The notes: generated by a model not told the origin, from the sequence alone. 64,000 nt of DNA from Oceanospirillum sanctuarii (GCF_002150805.1 NZ_MTBA01000001.1:297854-361853); one strand, 5' to 3'. Positions 7,290-16,269 are shown, counted from the stretch's first letter. Made by a program: numbers and translations.

Positions 7290-7790
7290 CTAGTGGCTGT
7301 CTTGCTCCAGCAGATAGTCCGCCAGTGCATTCAGGCTTTGCTCTGACATGCGCCAACGGGGCATTACAGGATGCAAGGCTGAGCCATCCGGGCCTTTGCC
7401 GTTGACGATGGCATTTTTCAGGGACTCTCTGTCATAGGAGGCATGGCTGTGTCCATCGTTATGTTCCTTCTGGAGTGCGGTATGGGTCAGTGCCGGCGCC
7501 GTTAGCCAGAAACGCGGCCACATAATGGCTCCGCCTTTTTTATCTGCACCATGGCAGGTGGCGCAAGTGCCGCCATGCATCTGCATGTGATGATTGCCAC
7601 CGACCGAACGGATCTGTTCGCCGTTACTTGAAACGCCGATGAAGTAGAGGCGTTCCCCCTCACTGCTGAAACTGGTTGGGATATCGTCGAGGCTGTTGTA
7701 GTGCCCGAACTGCCCATCCATACAGCCGGAAAGCCCCAATGTGCTAATGGCAATAAGCAATCCTGTTTTTATCGGTTTTAGCCTGGTCAT
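7290..7790 (-). CDS. c-type cytochrome lipoprotein
   Basis: A 166-residue exported monohaem cytochrome. The signal peptide ends in the lipobox LSGC (residues 20-23), so it is expected to be membrane-anchored on the periplasmic side. The haem site CATCH is at 76-80 and Met143 in HPVMPRW is the likely distal ligand. The segment between them is rich in His (NHHMQMHGG, EHNDGHSHASYD), which may bind metal. No oxidase or dehydrogenase partner is next to it; the electron-transfer partner is unknown. Confidence 0.9.
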   Translation of the reverse strand: MTRLKPIKTGLLIAISTLGLSGCMDGQFGHYNSLDDIPTSFSSEGERLYFIGVSSNGEQIRSVGGNHHMQMHGGTCATCHGADKKGGAIMWPRFWLTAPALTHTALQKEHNDGHSHASYDRESLKNAIVNGKGPDGSALHPVMPRWRMSEQSLNALADYLLEQDSH

Positions 7791-7919
7791 ATCCGTTGCT
7801 CCCTGAGCTACTTACTCGGTGCTCTGCTTAATGTAGCGCAGAATCAAAAAATCCCCGCCCTTAGCGTGCCACAAAAGACAAATTAAGGAGCAGGGATTTG
7901 TTGGTGTGCTGAAGGCTGA

Positions 7920-8954
7920 TTAGCCCTGCAGCTTCCAGTGTACCTGTTGGCCTGCGAAGAAAGGCACAATCGGTTTGCCGTTTGGCAGTTCGATCTCATC
8001 CGGAATCGTCCAGTCTTCACGCACCAGAGTGATAGTGCCTTCGTTGCGTGGCAGTCCGTAGAAATCCGGGCCGTAATGGCTGGCGAAACCTTCCAGTTTG
8101 TCCAGTGCGTCCAGCTCTTCAAACACGTGAGCGTACAGTTCGATGGCGCTCCAGGCGCTGTAGCAACCGGCACAACCACAGGCGTTTTCTTTCGCTTCTT
8201 TGGCGTGTGGCGCTGAGTCCGTACCCAGGAAGAACTTAGCTGAACCGGATTTAACGACGGCACGCAGGGCTTCCTGATGGGTGCTGCGCTTCAGCACCGG
8301 CAGACAGAAGTTGTGCGGACGCACACCGCCCACCAGCAGGTCGTTACGGTTCAGCAGCAGGTGCTGAGGGGTAATGGTTGCGGCGATATTGTCACCGGCA
8401 GCCTGAACAAACTGAGCTGCATCAGAGGTGGTGATGTGCTCAAAAACAACCTTCAGATTCGGGAAGTTGTTAACGATGTGCACCATCTTCTGATCGATAA
8501 ACTCTTTTTCACGATCAAAGATATCAATATGGTGATCAGTCACTTCGCCGTGAACCAGTAGCAGCATGCCCTGTTCCTGCATCACTTCGAAGATCGGGTA
8601 CATGGCTTCCAGCTGTTTTACTGCGGCAGCTGAGTTGGTGGTGGCACCGGCCGGATACAGCTTGGCGGCAACAACACCTGCAGCTTTTGCGTCGATAATA
8701 TCCTGAGCAGAGGTGTTGTTGGTCAGGAACAGAGTCACCAGCGGCTCAAAATCACTACCGGCAGGACGGGCATCCAGAATACGCTGACGATAGGCCATCG
8801 CCATCTCGGTGTTGGTCACAGGTGGCACCAGATTCGGCATCACAATGGCGCGCTTAAAACAGCGGGCTGTGGCTGGAACGGTTTCCGGCAGCATATCGCC
8901 ATCACGCAGGTGCAGGTGCCAGTCGTCCGGGGTTTGAATCGTCAGAGTAGTCAT
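7920..8954 (-). CDS. pyrC: Dihydroorotase, class II
   Basis: A 344-residue amidohydrolase that closes carbamoyl-aspartate to dihydroorotate in pyrimidine synthesis. The first metal-binding pair is in [10 protein letters not shown] (residues 11-20), followed by [17 protein letters not shown]; the bridging lysine lies in [13 protein letters not shown], further metal histidines in LLVHGEVTD and VFEHITT, and the catalytic Asp in [14 protein letters not shown]. Length matches E. coli PyrC (348). It is a single gene, divergent from yccF, with a nested palindrome in the shared promoter. Confidence 0.97.
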   Translation of the reverse strand: MTTLTIQTPDDWHLHLRDGDMLPETVPATARCFKRAIVMPNLVPPVTNTEMAMAYRQRILDARPAGSDFEPLVTLFLTNNTSAQDIIDAKAAGVVAAKLYPAGATTNSAAAVKQLEAMYPIFEVMQEQGMLLLVHGEVTDHHIDIFDREKEFIDQKMVHIVNNFPNLKVVFEHITTSDAAQFVQAAGDNIAATITPQHLLLNRNDLLVGGVRPHNFCLPVLKRSTHQEALRAVVKSGSAKFFLGTDSAPHAKEAKENACGCAGCYSAWSAIELYAHVFEELDALDKLEGFASHYGPDFYGLPRNEGTITLVREDWTIPDEIELPNGKPIVPFFAGQQVHWKLQG

Positions 8955-8980
8955 AAGCGTCTATCAACTCGATGGTGAGA

Positions 8981-9018
8981 GGATGAATAGGATGGACGTT
9001 ATAATATAACATTCATCC
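8981..9018. promoter_or_regulatory. Nested palindrome in the pyrC/yccF divergent promoter
   Basis: GGATGAAT (8981-8988) faces ATTCATCC (9011-9018), and inside lies the 13 bp palindrome GTTATAATATAAC (8998-9010), which includes TATAAT on the plus strand and TATATT on the minus strand. It probably combines -10 elements with an operator. Confidence 0.4.
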
Positions 9019-9150
9019 GCTGATTGATATTTGCAAGCTGTTGAACTTCCATCGAATTTACGGCTCTAGAGCTTAACGGGCTGCGGTTGGTGATTCTCGC
9101 CGGCAGCAATTTCCCTTAATGATTTCCCCTTGTTGAAAAGGAAGCCTTTT

Positions 9151-9573
9151 ATGCGTCTGATCGGGAATATTATCTGGTTTGTAATGGGCGGCTTTATTAT
9201 GGGGCTGGCCTGGTGGGCGTATGGTGTACTGGCATTTATCACCATTCTTGGCATTCCTTGGGGGCGCTCCTGTTTTGTGCTGGGGCAGTTCTCCTTCTGG
9301 CCCTTTGGTAAACAGACCATCAGCCGTAAACGCCTGTCCGGACGGGAAGATATCGGCACAGGTACGCTGGGGCTGATCGGCAATATCATCTGGATTTTGT
9401 TCGCCGGTATCTGGCTGGCGATTGGTCATCTGATGTCTGCGGTGGCCTGCGCTATCACCATTATCGGTATTCCTTTTGCGATTCAGCATCTTAAGCTGGC
9501 GGTGGTTTCCTTCGCGCCGGTAGGCCAGACGGTGGTCAGCAATCAGGTCGCAGATGCCCATAATCGTCTGTAA
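9151..9573 (+). CDS. yccF: YccF family membrane protein
   Basis: A 140-residue inner-membrane protein made of two copies of the YccF domain (MRLIGNIIWFVMGGF... and GLIGNIIWILFAGIWLAIGHL...), each with the IGIPWG/IGIPFA signature and two hydrophobic helices. ATG 9151 is chosen because AAAAGGAAG lies just upstream; a TTG at 9130 would add seven unlikely residues. Function unknown. Confidence 0.9.
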   Translation: MRLIGNIIWFVMGGFIMGLAWWAYGVLAFITILGIPWGRSCFVLGQFSFWPFGKQTISRKRLSGREDIGTGTLGLIGNIIWILFAGIWLAIGHLMSAVACAITIIGIPFAIQHLKLAVVSFAPVGQTVVSNQVADAHNRL

Positions 9574-9590
9574 TCGGTCCGCTACAGCTT

Positions 9591-10598
9591 CTAGGCTGAT
9601 CTTCTTGCGGGTTGAGATTGAGCCTTCTGCGGGTAATGGTGGCTGGGTGATCTGCCAAACCAGCCTTTAAAGCCCCGGCTAAAGGCTGAAAACTCAGAAT
9701 AGCCAAGATTCAGCGCCAGTTGTGTCAAGGTCATGCCGCCGTTTTGCATCATCAGGATCGCCAACTCTTTACGGGTTTGCTCAAGTAGGATGCGAAAGGC
9801 GGTGTTTTCATTTTTAAGCTGGCGTTCCAGCTTTTTCGGGTGGATTTCCAGCAACTTAGCAATATTGTTCTTTGTGCACTCACCCGTTGGCAGCAGCATA
9901 CGAATACCGTGCTGAACCAGTTCGGCAGTTTCAGGTGTGGTACCTTCCTCCGTGGCGGTTGCCGGGAATTGTCGGGCGATAATCTCGTTGGTCAGATTGC
10001 TATGGCACTGAGGTGTCTGACTGAGTAGTGTTTTGGGGAAGGTCAGGCTTTCCTGTCCTGCCGGTGTCAGTTCTAAGGTCAGTTGCTCTGAATGATGCGG
10101 TAGCATCTGTGCTATCAGGTTATGTATCAGTGCAACACTTAGCTGGGCTAACTGAAGATATCGCCCTTTCTGATTCACTTTCAGTTGCAGCGAGAGCCGC
10201 AGATGTCGCTCGTCATGGTTTTCAATTACCAGTGACACCCCTTGAGCGTGAATCCGGTTATATCGCCCTGCGATCTGAAGTGCAGCTTCAAGTGTGGGCT
10301 GCTGTGCCATATAGCTGCCTATCAGCCCAAGAGTGATCAGTCCCTGTTTCAGACCCAGTTGCTTGCCAAAGTCTTTCACCTTCAGAGCCAATGCTGTGTT
10401 TTCTAAAAGCTCCGCAAGCTGCTGATATCGAATCAAGCTGTCGGGGTCGAGAGTTGACAGCTGAGCTAATCCTGCCTGTGCCAACAGAGTTTTCGGGTTA
10501 CCACCAAAATGACGCACCAGACTTTCATAACCATCAAGAGAGCCTGCCCGCACAAAGTAATCCTGTGGTGTGCCTGATGATTGATCTCTCTCGTTCAT
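9591..10598 (-). CDS. AraC family transcriptional regulator
   Basis: A 335-residue regulator. The N-terminal 200 residues match the arabinose-binding-like domain of the ArgR/OruR branch (AGSLDGYESLVRHFGGNPKTLLAQAG, LGLIGSYMAQQPTLEAAL). The C-terminal 90 residues carry two helix-turn-helix motifs (NIAKLLEIHPKKLERQLKNE and LTQLALNLGYSEFSAFSRGFK followed by GRSPSHH). It is divergent from the alcohol dehydrogenase gene, with a 4 x 15 bp repeat beginning 12 bases upstream of its start, and is the likely regulator of that gene. Confidence 0.9.
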   Translation of the reverse strand: MNERDQSSGTPQDYFVRAGSLDGYESLVRHFGGNPKTLLAQAGLAQLSTLDPDSLIRYQQLAELLENTALALKVKDFGKQLGLKQGLITLGLIGSYMAQQPTLEAALQIAGRYNRIHAQGVSLVIENHDERHLRLSLQLKVNQKGRYLQLAQLSVALIHNLIAQMLPHHSEQLTLELTPAGQESLTFPKTLLSQTPQCHSNLTNEIIARQFPATATEEGTTPETAELVQHGIRMLLPTGECTKNNIAKLLEIHPKKLERQLKNENTAFRILLEQTRKELAILMMQNGGMTLTQLALNLGYSEFSAFSRGFKGWFGRSPSHHYPQKAQSQPARRSA

Positions 10599-10610
10599 TT
10601 CCTGCTAGCT

Positions 10611-10670
10611 CGGTACTTTTTGAAACGGTTCGTTCTGAATCGGTTCTTTGTGAATTGGCTTTGATTAAAT
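10611..10670 (-). repeat. Imperfect 4 x 15 bp tandem repeat
   Basis: Four consecutive 15-base units: CGGTACTTTTTGAAA, CGGTTCGTTCTGAAT, CGGTTCTTTGTGAAT and TGGCTTTGATTAAAT. They occupy the region between the divergent AraC gene (start 10598) and dehydrogenase gene (start 10846). They may be regulator binding sites or a simple slippage product. Confidence 0.75.
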
Positions 10671-10845
10671 GAATTTTTTCGGCTTTTCCCGATGACTTTT
10701 GTATCTGTGGGTTGTCGCAAATTGTCATGATTGGCTTGGATGAAGTTTGTATGGTGCAGGCTATAGAAGCAAGACCCCAAAGCAAGATCCGATGAGACTT
10801 GGGCCATCGGGTTGTAGAAGATTTCAGTTCACAGGAGAGCCCGTT

Positions 10846-11904
10846 ATGAGCCAGATGAATGCGATTGTAATGAAAAATGGCAGCTTGTCGGTTAACCAGA
10901 TTGATCGCCCTGAACCGGGGCCAGGTCAGGTACTGGTTAAGAGTCTTGCCTGTGGCATCTGTGGTTCTGATATTCATATTACCCGTCACACGTCTGATGT
11001 TTTTGACGTGTATAAGACGCTGGGCATTATGGATGCGTCAGCTTCCGATGATCAGGAAGTCCTGCTGGGCCATGAGTACGCGGCAGAGATCGTCAGTTAC
11101 GGTACTGAAACTCAGGGCAGTCTGCCGGTGGGATCGCGTGTTACCTCGGTGCCGATTCTGTTGACGCAGGGTGGTGCAGGTGTTGGCGTGATGCCGGGTG
11201 TTTATGGCGCATATTCCGAATACTTTATTGTTGACGAGGCACTGCTACTGCCGATTCCCGATAGTGTTCCTTCTGAGGCTGCAGCAATTACTGAGCCTCT
11301 GGCCGTTGGTCTGCATGCAGTCAACCGTTCCGAGATCGGTGTGGATGATGTCGCTCTGGTTGCGGGTTGTGGCCCTATTGGTCTGGCGGCGATTGCAGCC
11401 CTTAAACAGCGCGGTGTGAAGCGTATTGTGGCGTCTGATCCACAGGATGCGAAAAAAGAGATTGCCATGGCCTTTGGTGCAACTGATTTTGTAAATCCGG
11501 TTAAAGACGATGAAGTGGCGCTGGCGGCGCATCTGGCGGGTGAGCATAAGGTTGTGATCATTGAGTGCGTGGGTATCCATAAGCTGATCAACGACTTTAT
11601 TATGCGTGCACCAGCAAAAGCCAAACTGGTAGTGACCGGTGTACATACCACCCCAACCACTCTCAATCTGGCTTATGCCACGGTTAAAGAGATGGATGTG
11701 ATTTTCTCTTACTACTATCAGCCGGAAGAGTTTGCAGCCTGCCTGAATGAAATCGCAGAGGGCAATGTACCCTGGGAGCTGATGCGTACCGGTAAAGTGG
11801 GTATCGATGGTGTGCAGGGGGCGTTTGAGACACTGTTTAAGCCCAATGACCATATCAAGATCATTATTGAACCATGGCGCAAGGGCGAGCTGGAAACGCT
11901 CTAA
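10846..11904 (+). CDS. Zinc-dependent alcohol dehydrogenase family protein
   Basis: A 352-residue medium-chain dehydrogenase/reductase. The catalytic-zinc residues are in LACGICGSDIHITRH (Cys and, further on, GHEYAAEI), and the nucleotide-binding motif is VAGCGPIGLAAI followed by ASDP, suggesting NAD use. The structural-zinc four-cysteine lobe is missing and replaced by a different loop (YKTLGIMDASASDDQEVLLGHE). ATG 10846 has AGGAG at 10833-10837. Substrate unknown; it is divergent from an AraC regulator and two terminator hairpins follow. Confidence 0.9.
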   Translation: MSQMNAIVMKNGSLSVNQIDRPEPGPGQVLVKSLACGICGSDIHITRHTSDVFDVYKTLGIMDASASDDQEVLLGHEYAAEIVSYGTETQGSLPVGSRVTSVPILLTQGGAGVGVMPGVYGAYSEYFIVDEALLLPIPDSVPSEAAAITEPLAVGLHAVNRSEIGVDDVALVAGCGPIGLAAIAALKQRGVKRIVASDPQDAKKEIAMAFGATDFVNPVKDDEVALAAHLAGEHKVVIIECVGIHKLINDFIMRAPAKAKLVVTGVHTTPTTLNLAYATVKEMDVIFSYYYQPEEFAACLNEIAEGNVPWELMRTGKVGIDGVQGAFETLFKPNDHIKIIIEPWRKGELETL

Positions 11905-11919
11905 GCTTCAATGCCTAAC

Positions 11920-11994
11920 GCCTTTGTTTATAAAAGGCCTCAGTTTTAATCGCATTAAACCGGTTTCTGTTTTTTAATAGATGCCGGTTTTTTT
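11920..11994 (+). terminator. Two consecutive terminator hairpins
   Basis: GCCTTT/AAAGGC (11920-11925/11933-11938) is followed by a weak T stretch; AAACCGG/CCGGTTT (11957-11963/11984-11990) is followed by T residues to 11994. They end the dehydrogenase transcript. Confidence 0.7.
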
Positions 11995-12051
11995 GTGCCT
12001 GAATTTCAGGGATATTTTCTGTCTTATTTGCAGATCAGAGGTGACCTTTCT

Positions 12052-12801
12052 ATGCAAAAAACACCCTTTAAGGTTGCCGTGGCGCAACATCCCTCGGTAA
12101 AAGGGGATATCGCTGCCAATATCAAAAGCCACCTGAAATACATTCAGGCAGCGGCAGATGAGGGCGTTGCGCTGGTAGTTTTTCCCGAACTCTCCCTGAC
12201 CGGATACGAGCCGGAACTGGCGGCAGAGTTGGCGCTGGCTTTGGATGATCCGAGATTACAGCCTCTGCTTGATCTTGCCCGAGAACGGGGAATCACAGCG
12301 GTTATAGGCGCGCCGCTCAAACAAGTGGTAGGGCTGCCGGCATTGAGTAGCCTGATTATTTCCCCTAAGGGCGTTAGCCACTACTCCAAGATCTGGCTGC
12401 ACCCAGGTGAGGATGTTTACTTTCAGGCGGCAGATCAGCACCAGTTTCTGACTTTTGGCGAGCATAAGGTGGGGCTAGCTATCTGTGCGGATGCCAATAA
12501 CGATATCCATCCTAAAAACTGCGCTGTTGCTGGTGCAGGGATTTATCTGGCGGGTGTCATGATCGGGGAGGGTGGTTATCCGGCGGATACTGCAAATCTT
12601 GCACGTTATGCCCGTGAACACACTATGTTGGTGGCGATGGCAAACCATAACCGGGAAACCGGTGGCTGGCAGCCTGCGGGTAAAAGCGCCATCTGGGATG
12701 AGAGTGGACTTCTGGCGCAAGCTGACGGGCATTCAGATTGTCTGGTGATTGCTGAAGCGGCAGATGATAAATGGCAGGCTCGTGTCGTGTTGGTAGCTTA
12801 A
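12052..12801 (+). CDS. Carbon-nitrogen hydrolase (nitrilase superfamily)
   Basis: A 249-residue amidase-type hydrolase. The Glu-Lys-Cys catalytic triad can be read: Glu in VFPELSLTGYEP, Lys in HYSKIWLHPGE and Cys in LAICADANNDIHP. ATG 12052 is chosen because AGAGGTGA lies at 12036-12043; a TTG upstream would add 19 unlike residues. Substrate unknown. A 27-base pure purine run (12818-12844) separates it from the following acetyltransferase gene, with which it may share a transcript. Confidence 0.88.
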   Translation: MQKTPFKVAVAQHPSVKGDIAANIKSHLKYIQAAADEGVALVVFPELSLTGYEPELAAELALALDDPRLQPLLDLARERGITAVIGAPLKQVVGLPALSSLIISPKGVSHYSKIWLHPGEDVYFQAADQHQFLTFGEHKVGLAICADANNDIHPKNCAVAGAGIYLAGVMIGEGGYPADTANLARYAREHTMLVAMANHNRETGGWQPAGKSAIWDESGLLAQADGHSDCLVIAEAADDKWQARVVLVA

Positions 12802-12867
12802 CGTCCTGAAAAGAAATAGAAGAAAAGAAAAAGAAAAGAAAGGATAACTTGGGCAGAGGAATAAACG

Positions 12868-13368
12868 ATGCAGATTGCAGAAACCGAACGACTGATCATT
12901 CGCCAGTTCACCGAGCAGGATACCGACTTTATTCTCCGTCAGCTGAATGATGAATCCTTTGTCCGCAACATTGCCGACAAGCAGGTTCGCACTCGCGAGG
13001 ATGCGTTGTCCTATCTGAGAAATGGCCCCTTTGCCAGTTATCAGCAACTGGGGCTTGGGCTCAATCTGGTGCAGCTGAAAGCAACCGGCACGCCCATAGG
13101 TATGTGCGGAATTTTACAGCGCCCGGAGCTGGATTATCCCGATCTTGGTTATGCTTTTTTGCCGGATTATCAGGGGCAGGGTTTTGCTCAGGAAGCGGCA
13201 GAAGCAGTGCTGAAAGATGCTGTAACACAAGGGCAGTCTGTGATTCTGGCGGTGACTCTGCTAACCAATGCCGCCTCATACCGTTTGCTGGAAAGGGTTG
13301 GTTTTGAGCTGCAGGGTGAGATGGAACTCTACGGCAAGCGCAACCGACTTTATCGCTATCAGGCCTAA
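12868..13368 (+). CDS. GNAT family N-acetyltransferase, RimJ/RimL type
   Basis: A 166-residue acetyltransferase. The opening TERLIIRQFTEQDTDFILRQLND and the DLGYAFLPDYQGQGFAQEAA acetyl-CoA loop, with LTNAASYRLLERVGF near the end, are those of the RimJ/RimL-like branch that modifies N-terminal amines. AGAGGA lies six bases before the ATG. It is followed after 20 bases by a MerR regulator gene. Substrate unknown. Confidence 0.9.
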   Translation: MQIAETERLIIRQFTEQDTDFILRQLNDESFVRNIADKQVRTREDALSYLRNGPFASYQQLGLGLNLVQLKATGTPIGMCGILQRPELDYPDLGYAFLPDYQGQGFAQEAAEAVLKDAVTQGQSVILAVTLLTNAASYRLLERVGFELQGEMELYGKRNRLYRYQA

Positions 13369-13388
13369 GCTGAGGAGCTGCAACGAAT

Positions 13389-13733
13389 ATGTATATCGGA
13401 GCTTTCAGCCGACTCGCCGGAACCAGTATCAAGACAATCCGTTACTACGAATCCATCGGTTTATTACCGGAACCTGCCCGTGATGGTCGTTATCGGGTTT
13501 ATGACGATACTTATGTGGAAACCGTACGTCAGATCCGGCTGGCGCAATCCCTTGGCTTTACTCTCAAGCAGATTCAGAGCATGTGTGAAGGGGAGAATAT
13601 CAAACGCGGCTTGCCCCGAAAGGTGATTGAAGCCGCTGTCGCGAAACGTCAAAGTGAAATCACCGAGCAGCTGGCTGAGCTGCAACGGCAAAATGAAGCG
13701 CTGGAGCAATTGAAGACACAGCTCAACTGCTGA
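13389..13733 (+). CDS. MerR family transcriptional regulator
   Basis: A 114-residue regulator with the MerR winged helix at the N-terminus (IGAFSRLAGTSIKTIRYYESIGLLP, GRYRVYDDTYVETVRQIRLA, LGFTLKQIQSM) and a C-terminal dimerisation coiled coil (AVAKRQSEITEQLAELQRQNEALEQ in part). It is short for a metal regulator and has no CxGC metal loop; cysteines are at MCEG and at the very end. The effector is unknown. A classic MerR-type promoter lies 2.5 kb away at 16200-16231 and is a candidate target. Confidence 0.9.
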   Translation: MYIGAFSRLAGTSIKTIRYYESIGLLPEPARDGRYRVYDDTYVETVRQIRLAQSLGFTLKQIQSMCEGENIKRGLPRKVIEAAVAKRQSEITEQLAELQRQNEALEQLKTQLNC

Positions 13734-13791
13734 CCTTGAAAGGGTTTGGCTGTTTTTAGTTTTAGGTTGAAGTTTGAAACCTGTATCGAAT

Positions 13792-16095
13792 TCAGGTTAA
13801 GTCCTGCTCCGCATGACATCGGATAGTTTCTATATAGCTTTCCAGCTGCTCGACAGGGAGAGGTTTGGAAAAGTAATAACCCTGAAATGTGTTGCAGCCT
13901 TGCTCTACCAGAAGTGCCACCTGTTCTGCGGCTTCTGCCCCTTCTGCTAACACAACCTCGTATTCCAGCTGTTTGCCAATAAGAATGATCGTTTTGGCAA
14001 CGTACTCTGCTGAGCGCTCTGTGGTGATGTCATCGACAAAGGATTTGTCGATTTTAATCTCATTAAGAGGGATTTTTCGTAGCATCGACAAGGATGAGAA
14101 TCCGGTGCCAAAGTCATCCATAGAGATCTTAAAGCCCACTGCTTTGAGCTGATCCAGCGTACTGATCAGTGTTGCCATATCATGAACAAATATGGATTCG
14201 GTAAGCTCCAGAGTGATCTCTTTAGGGGTAAGTTTATGCCTCTCAATGGTCGCCATCAGGTGCTGACTAAAGTCCGGATGCAGGAACTGTTTGGCAGAGA
14301 TATTCAACGATAGCTGAAACTGGCATCGGGTTTTCTCCTTCACCCGGCTGATCTCTTCGCAAGCCTTTTCAATAATGGTTTCTCCAAGTTGAGGCATTAG
14401 GCCGGAGGATTCAGCAACCGGTATAAACTCGACCGGAGAAACAAAACCGAGTTCCGGACTGTGCCAGCGGATCAGTGCCTCAACACCATAAAGCGTATCC
14501 GGATACCGAATCTGAGGTTGGTAGACCAGAGAGAACTGATTCTGCCGGATCGCCTGAGGGATACTCTTTTCGATAAGGGCGCGTCTTATAAAGCCTTCTT
14601 CAATCGCTTTATCAAAGAAAACCACTAAGCCTTTTTCCGATTGTTTCGCGTCGTGCAATGCCATATCTGCACTGCTGATCAGTTTGCTCAGGCGCTTACC
14701 ATCCATTGGATAGCGGGCGATACCCAAACTGGTGGTGAAGTTGATCTGAATATCATTGACGCTGATAGGTGCTTCTAATTCCTGCTTAAAAGCTTCCACA
14801 GTCTGCACTGGGTTAAATCCGAGATCAGTGATAAAGAGAAACTCATCCCCGCTGAGTCGAATCGCTTCGCCTCGTTTGGATGCCAGTGTTGCCAGCCTTT
14901 CTGCAAAGATACGAAGAAAATCGTCACCAAAGGCATGGCCGTGAATATCATTGACCAGTTTTAAGCCGTCAATATCGATCAGCAAAAAGTAAAAGCTTTT
15001 GTAGTGATCTATGATGCGCTGGGCATTCTGAATCAGGAAGTTCCGGTTGTTGAGCCCGGTAAGGCTGTCATGGTGGGCTGTGAATTCCAGCTCTTTGCGT
15101 TTTTGATTCTCTGTTTCTTCGATCTTTCTGAACAGGGTGAGCAGTACGGCTGCCATCACCAGATAAAGTGCGATCAGCTTGGCTACGTCGATAAAAATCG
15201 CGTTACGAATCTCAGAAGCTTTAACGTAGGAGTTGGCCCACAGTCCCAGAGTTTCGATATATCGCACTGAGACAAGATATTCGACCTGGTCTACTTGGTT
15301 GGTAAAACGAAAACTGGTGCTTTGATTGCTCTGTTTGAAGCGCTCAATGTCCATGCCTGAGTTTTCACTGATCAGGCTCAGGGCTTTGCGGTAAGCGGAG
15401 GGGCTGATGGGGGTTTGATAAATAGTTTCATTGTCATCCAACATCGCATCGTGAAGGTAGAGCTGTCGGTGCTGGTCGATGTCCCTCAGAAGATGGATGA
15501 TTTTGGAGCCGGACTGCAGCAGGGAGGTATCGAACATCTCACTGTTCTCAACATCGATTGCCACTGCCATTACTGCAATCGGTTCACCATTCTCGTCATA
15601 GAAGGCTTTGCGTACCGGAATAGCCATCTTTTTGGTTTTATTCAGGAAGTAAGTTCTGCCGATTACCAGACTCTCTGTTTGAAGCGTTTGTAAAAAGCTA
15701 TCGCGGGCTGCCTCACGGGTTAGCACGCTGGGGATCTTCTCTGGAGGGATATCAAGGTGTGTGAGTAGGTACTTACCCTCTGGTGAGATTAGAGCATAAG
15801 CAATGATGGATGAATTAAGGCTGAGCATTCGACTGAATACGTCTTTGGCGGCTTCTGTATTCTTATAGTTATCGCCAGTTACCAGATGGTTGCCGATCAG
15901 GTCGAGAATCATATCGACCTTTCTGAAATAGTTTTCAGCAGAATTCGCGATAAGGTTGGAGTAGTTCTCGTTTTCCCGGGCGTATTGCTGGTAGATATTT
16001 TCTGAGCGGTCATAGCCCGCCACAATAAAGATGACCGTAATTAAACTCAGGGTGATGTAGGAGAGCTTTTTGAGGTTACTTTTCTGCTGAATCAT
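13792..16095 (-). CDS. GGDEF-EAL c-di-GMP protein with periplasmic PDC sensor
   Basis: A 767-residue membrane sensor. One helix near 11-28, an extracytoplasmic Cache/PDC-like region to about 295 and a second helix near 303-323 are followed by GGDEF (340-495) and EAL (510-760) domains. The GGDEF signature is SGDEF (415-419) and there is no RxxD inhibitory site, so cyclase activity is uncertain. The EAL domain keeps its catalytic residues: EAL at 539-541, NIS, ELTES, DDFGTG, KIDKSFV and the AEGAE motif, so it is likely an active phosphodiesterase. Its upstream region holds the palindrome at 16127-16140 and a (TTGC)7 repeat. Confidence 0.92.
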   Translation of the reverse strand: MIQQKSNLKKLSYITLSLITVIFIVAGYDRSENIYQQYARENENYSNLIANSAENYFRKVDMILDLIGNHLVTGDNYKNTEAAKDVFSRMLSLNSSIIAYALISPEGKYLLTHLDIPPEKIPSVLTREAARDSFLQTLQTESLVIGRTYFLNKTKKMAIPVRKAFYDENGEPIAVMAVAIDVENSEMFDTSLLQSGSKIIHLLRDIDQHRQLYLHDAMLDDNETIYQTPISPSAYRKALSLISENSGMDIERFKQSNQSTSFRFTNQVDQVEYLVSVRYIETLGLWANSYVKASEIRNAIFIDVAKLIALYLVMAAVLLTLFRKIEETENQKRKELEFTAHHDSLTGLNNRNFLIQNAQRIIDHYKSFYFLLIDIDGLKLVNDIHGHAFGDDFLRIFAERLATLASKRGEAIRLSGDEFLFITDLGFNPVQTVEAFKQELEAPISVNDIQINFTTSLGIARYPMDGKRLSKLISSADMALHDAKQSEKGLVVFFDKAIEEGFIRRALIEKSIPQAIRQNQFSLVYQPQIRYPDTLYGVEALIRWHSPELGFVSPVEFIPVAESSGLMPQLGETIIEKACEEISRVKEKTRCQFQLSLNISAKQFLHPDFSQHLMATIERHKLTPKEITLELTESIFVHDMATLISTLDQLKAVGFKISMDDFGTGFSSLSMLRKIPLNEIKIDKSFVDDITTERSAEYVAKTIILIGKQLEYEVVLAEGAEAAEQVALLVEQGCNTFQGYYFSKPLPVEQLESYIETIRCHAEQDLT

Positions 16096-16126
16096 TGATC
16101 CCTCTGTTTTCTCAGCTTCAGATGTT

Positions 16127-16140
16127 TACCTATATAGGTA
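16127..16140. promoter_or_regulatory. 14 bp palindrome upstream of the GGDEF-EAL gene
   Basis: TACCTATATAGGTA is a perfect palindrome 32 bases before the start codon at 16095; it may be an operator. No regulator is known. Confidence 0.35.
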
Positions 16141-16166
16141 TAGCTTAGAAAATTGGGATCATTCAG

Positions 16167-16194
16167 TTGCTTGCTTGCTTGCTTGCTTGCTTGC
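16167..16194. repeat. (TTGC)7 tetranucleotide repeat
   Basis: Seven perfect TTGC units. The tract ends five bases before the -35 element of the MerR-type promoter (16200) and begins 72 bases upstream of the start codon of the divergent GGDEF-EAL gene. Tetranucleotide tracts in promoters change length by slipped-strand mispairing and can switch genes on and off. Confidence 0.95.
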
Positions 16195-16199
16195 GAGGC

Positions 16200-16231
16200 T
16201 TGACTCTCCCCTATAGGGGAGGCGGTAAGTT
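16200..16231 (+). promoter_or_regulatory. MerR-type promoter with palindromic operator
   Basis: TTGACT (16200-16205) and TAAGTT (16226-16231) are separated by 20 bp, longer than the usual 17, and the spacer contains the perfect 16 bp palindrome CTCCCCTATAGGGGAG (16206-16221). Overlong spacers holding a dyad are the hallmark of promoters bound by MerR-family activators. It should drive the small membrane protein gene at 16270. Confidence 0.75.
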
Positions 16232-16269
16232 ATTCCTGAGGTTAATAACTTATGACACAGGAGTTTCCA

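Noticed and set aside
10595..10989. Minus-strand reading frames across the AraC/dehydrogenase promoter
   Set aside because: They cover the tandem repeat and the start of the dehydrogenase gene in antisense; no ribosome site or homology.
12818..12844. 27-base pure purine run between hydrolase and GNAT genes
   Set aside because: It may form triplex DNA or be a strong ribosome standby site, but nothing supports a specific function.
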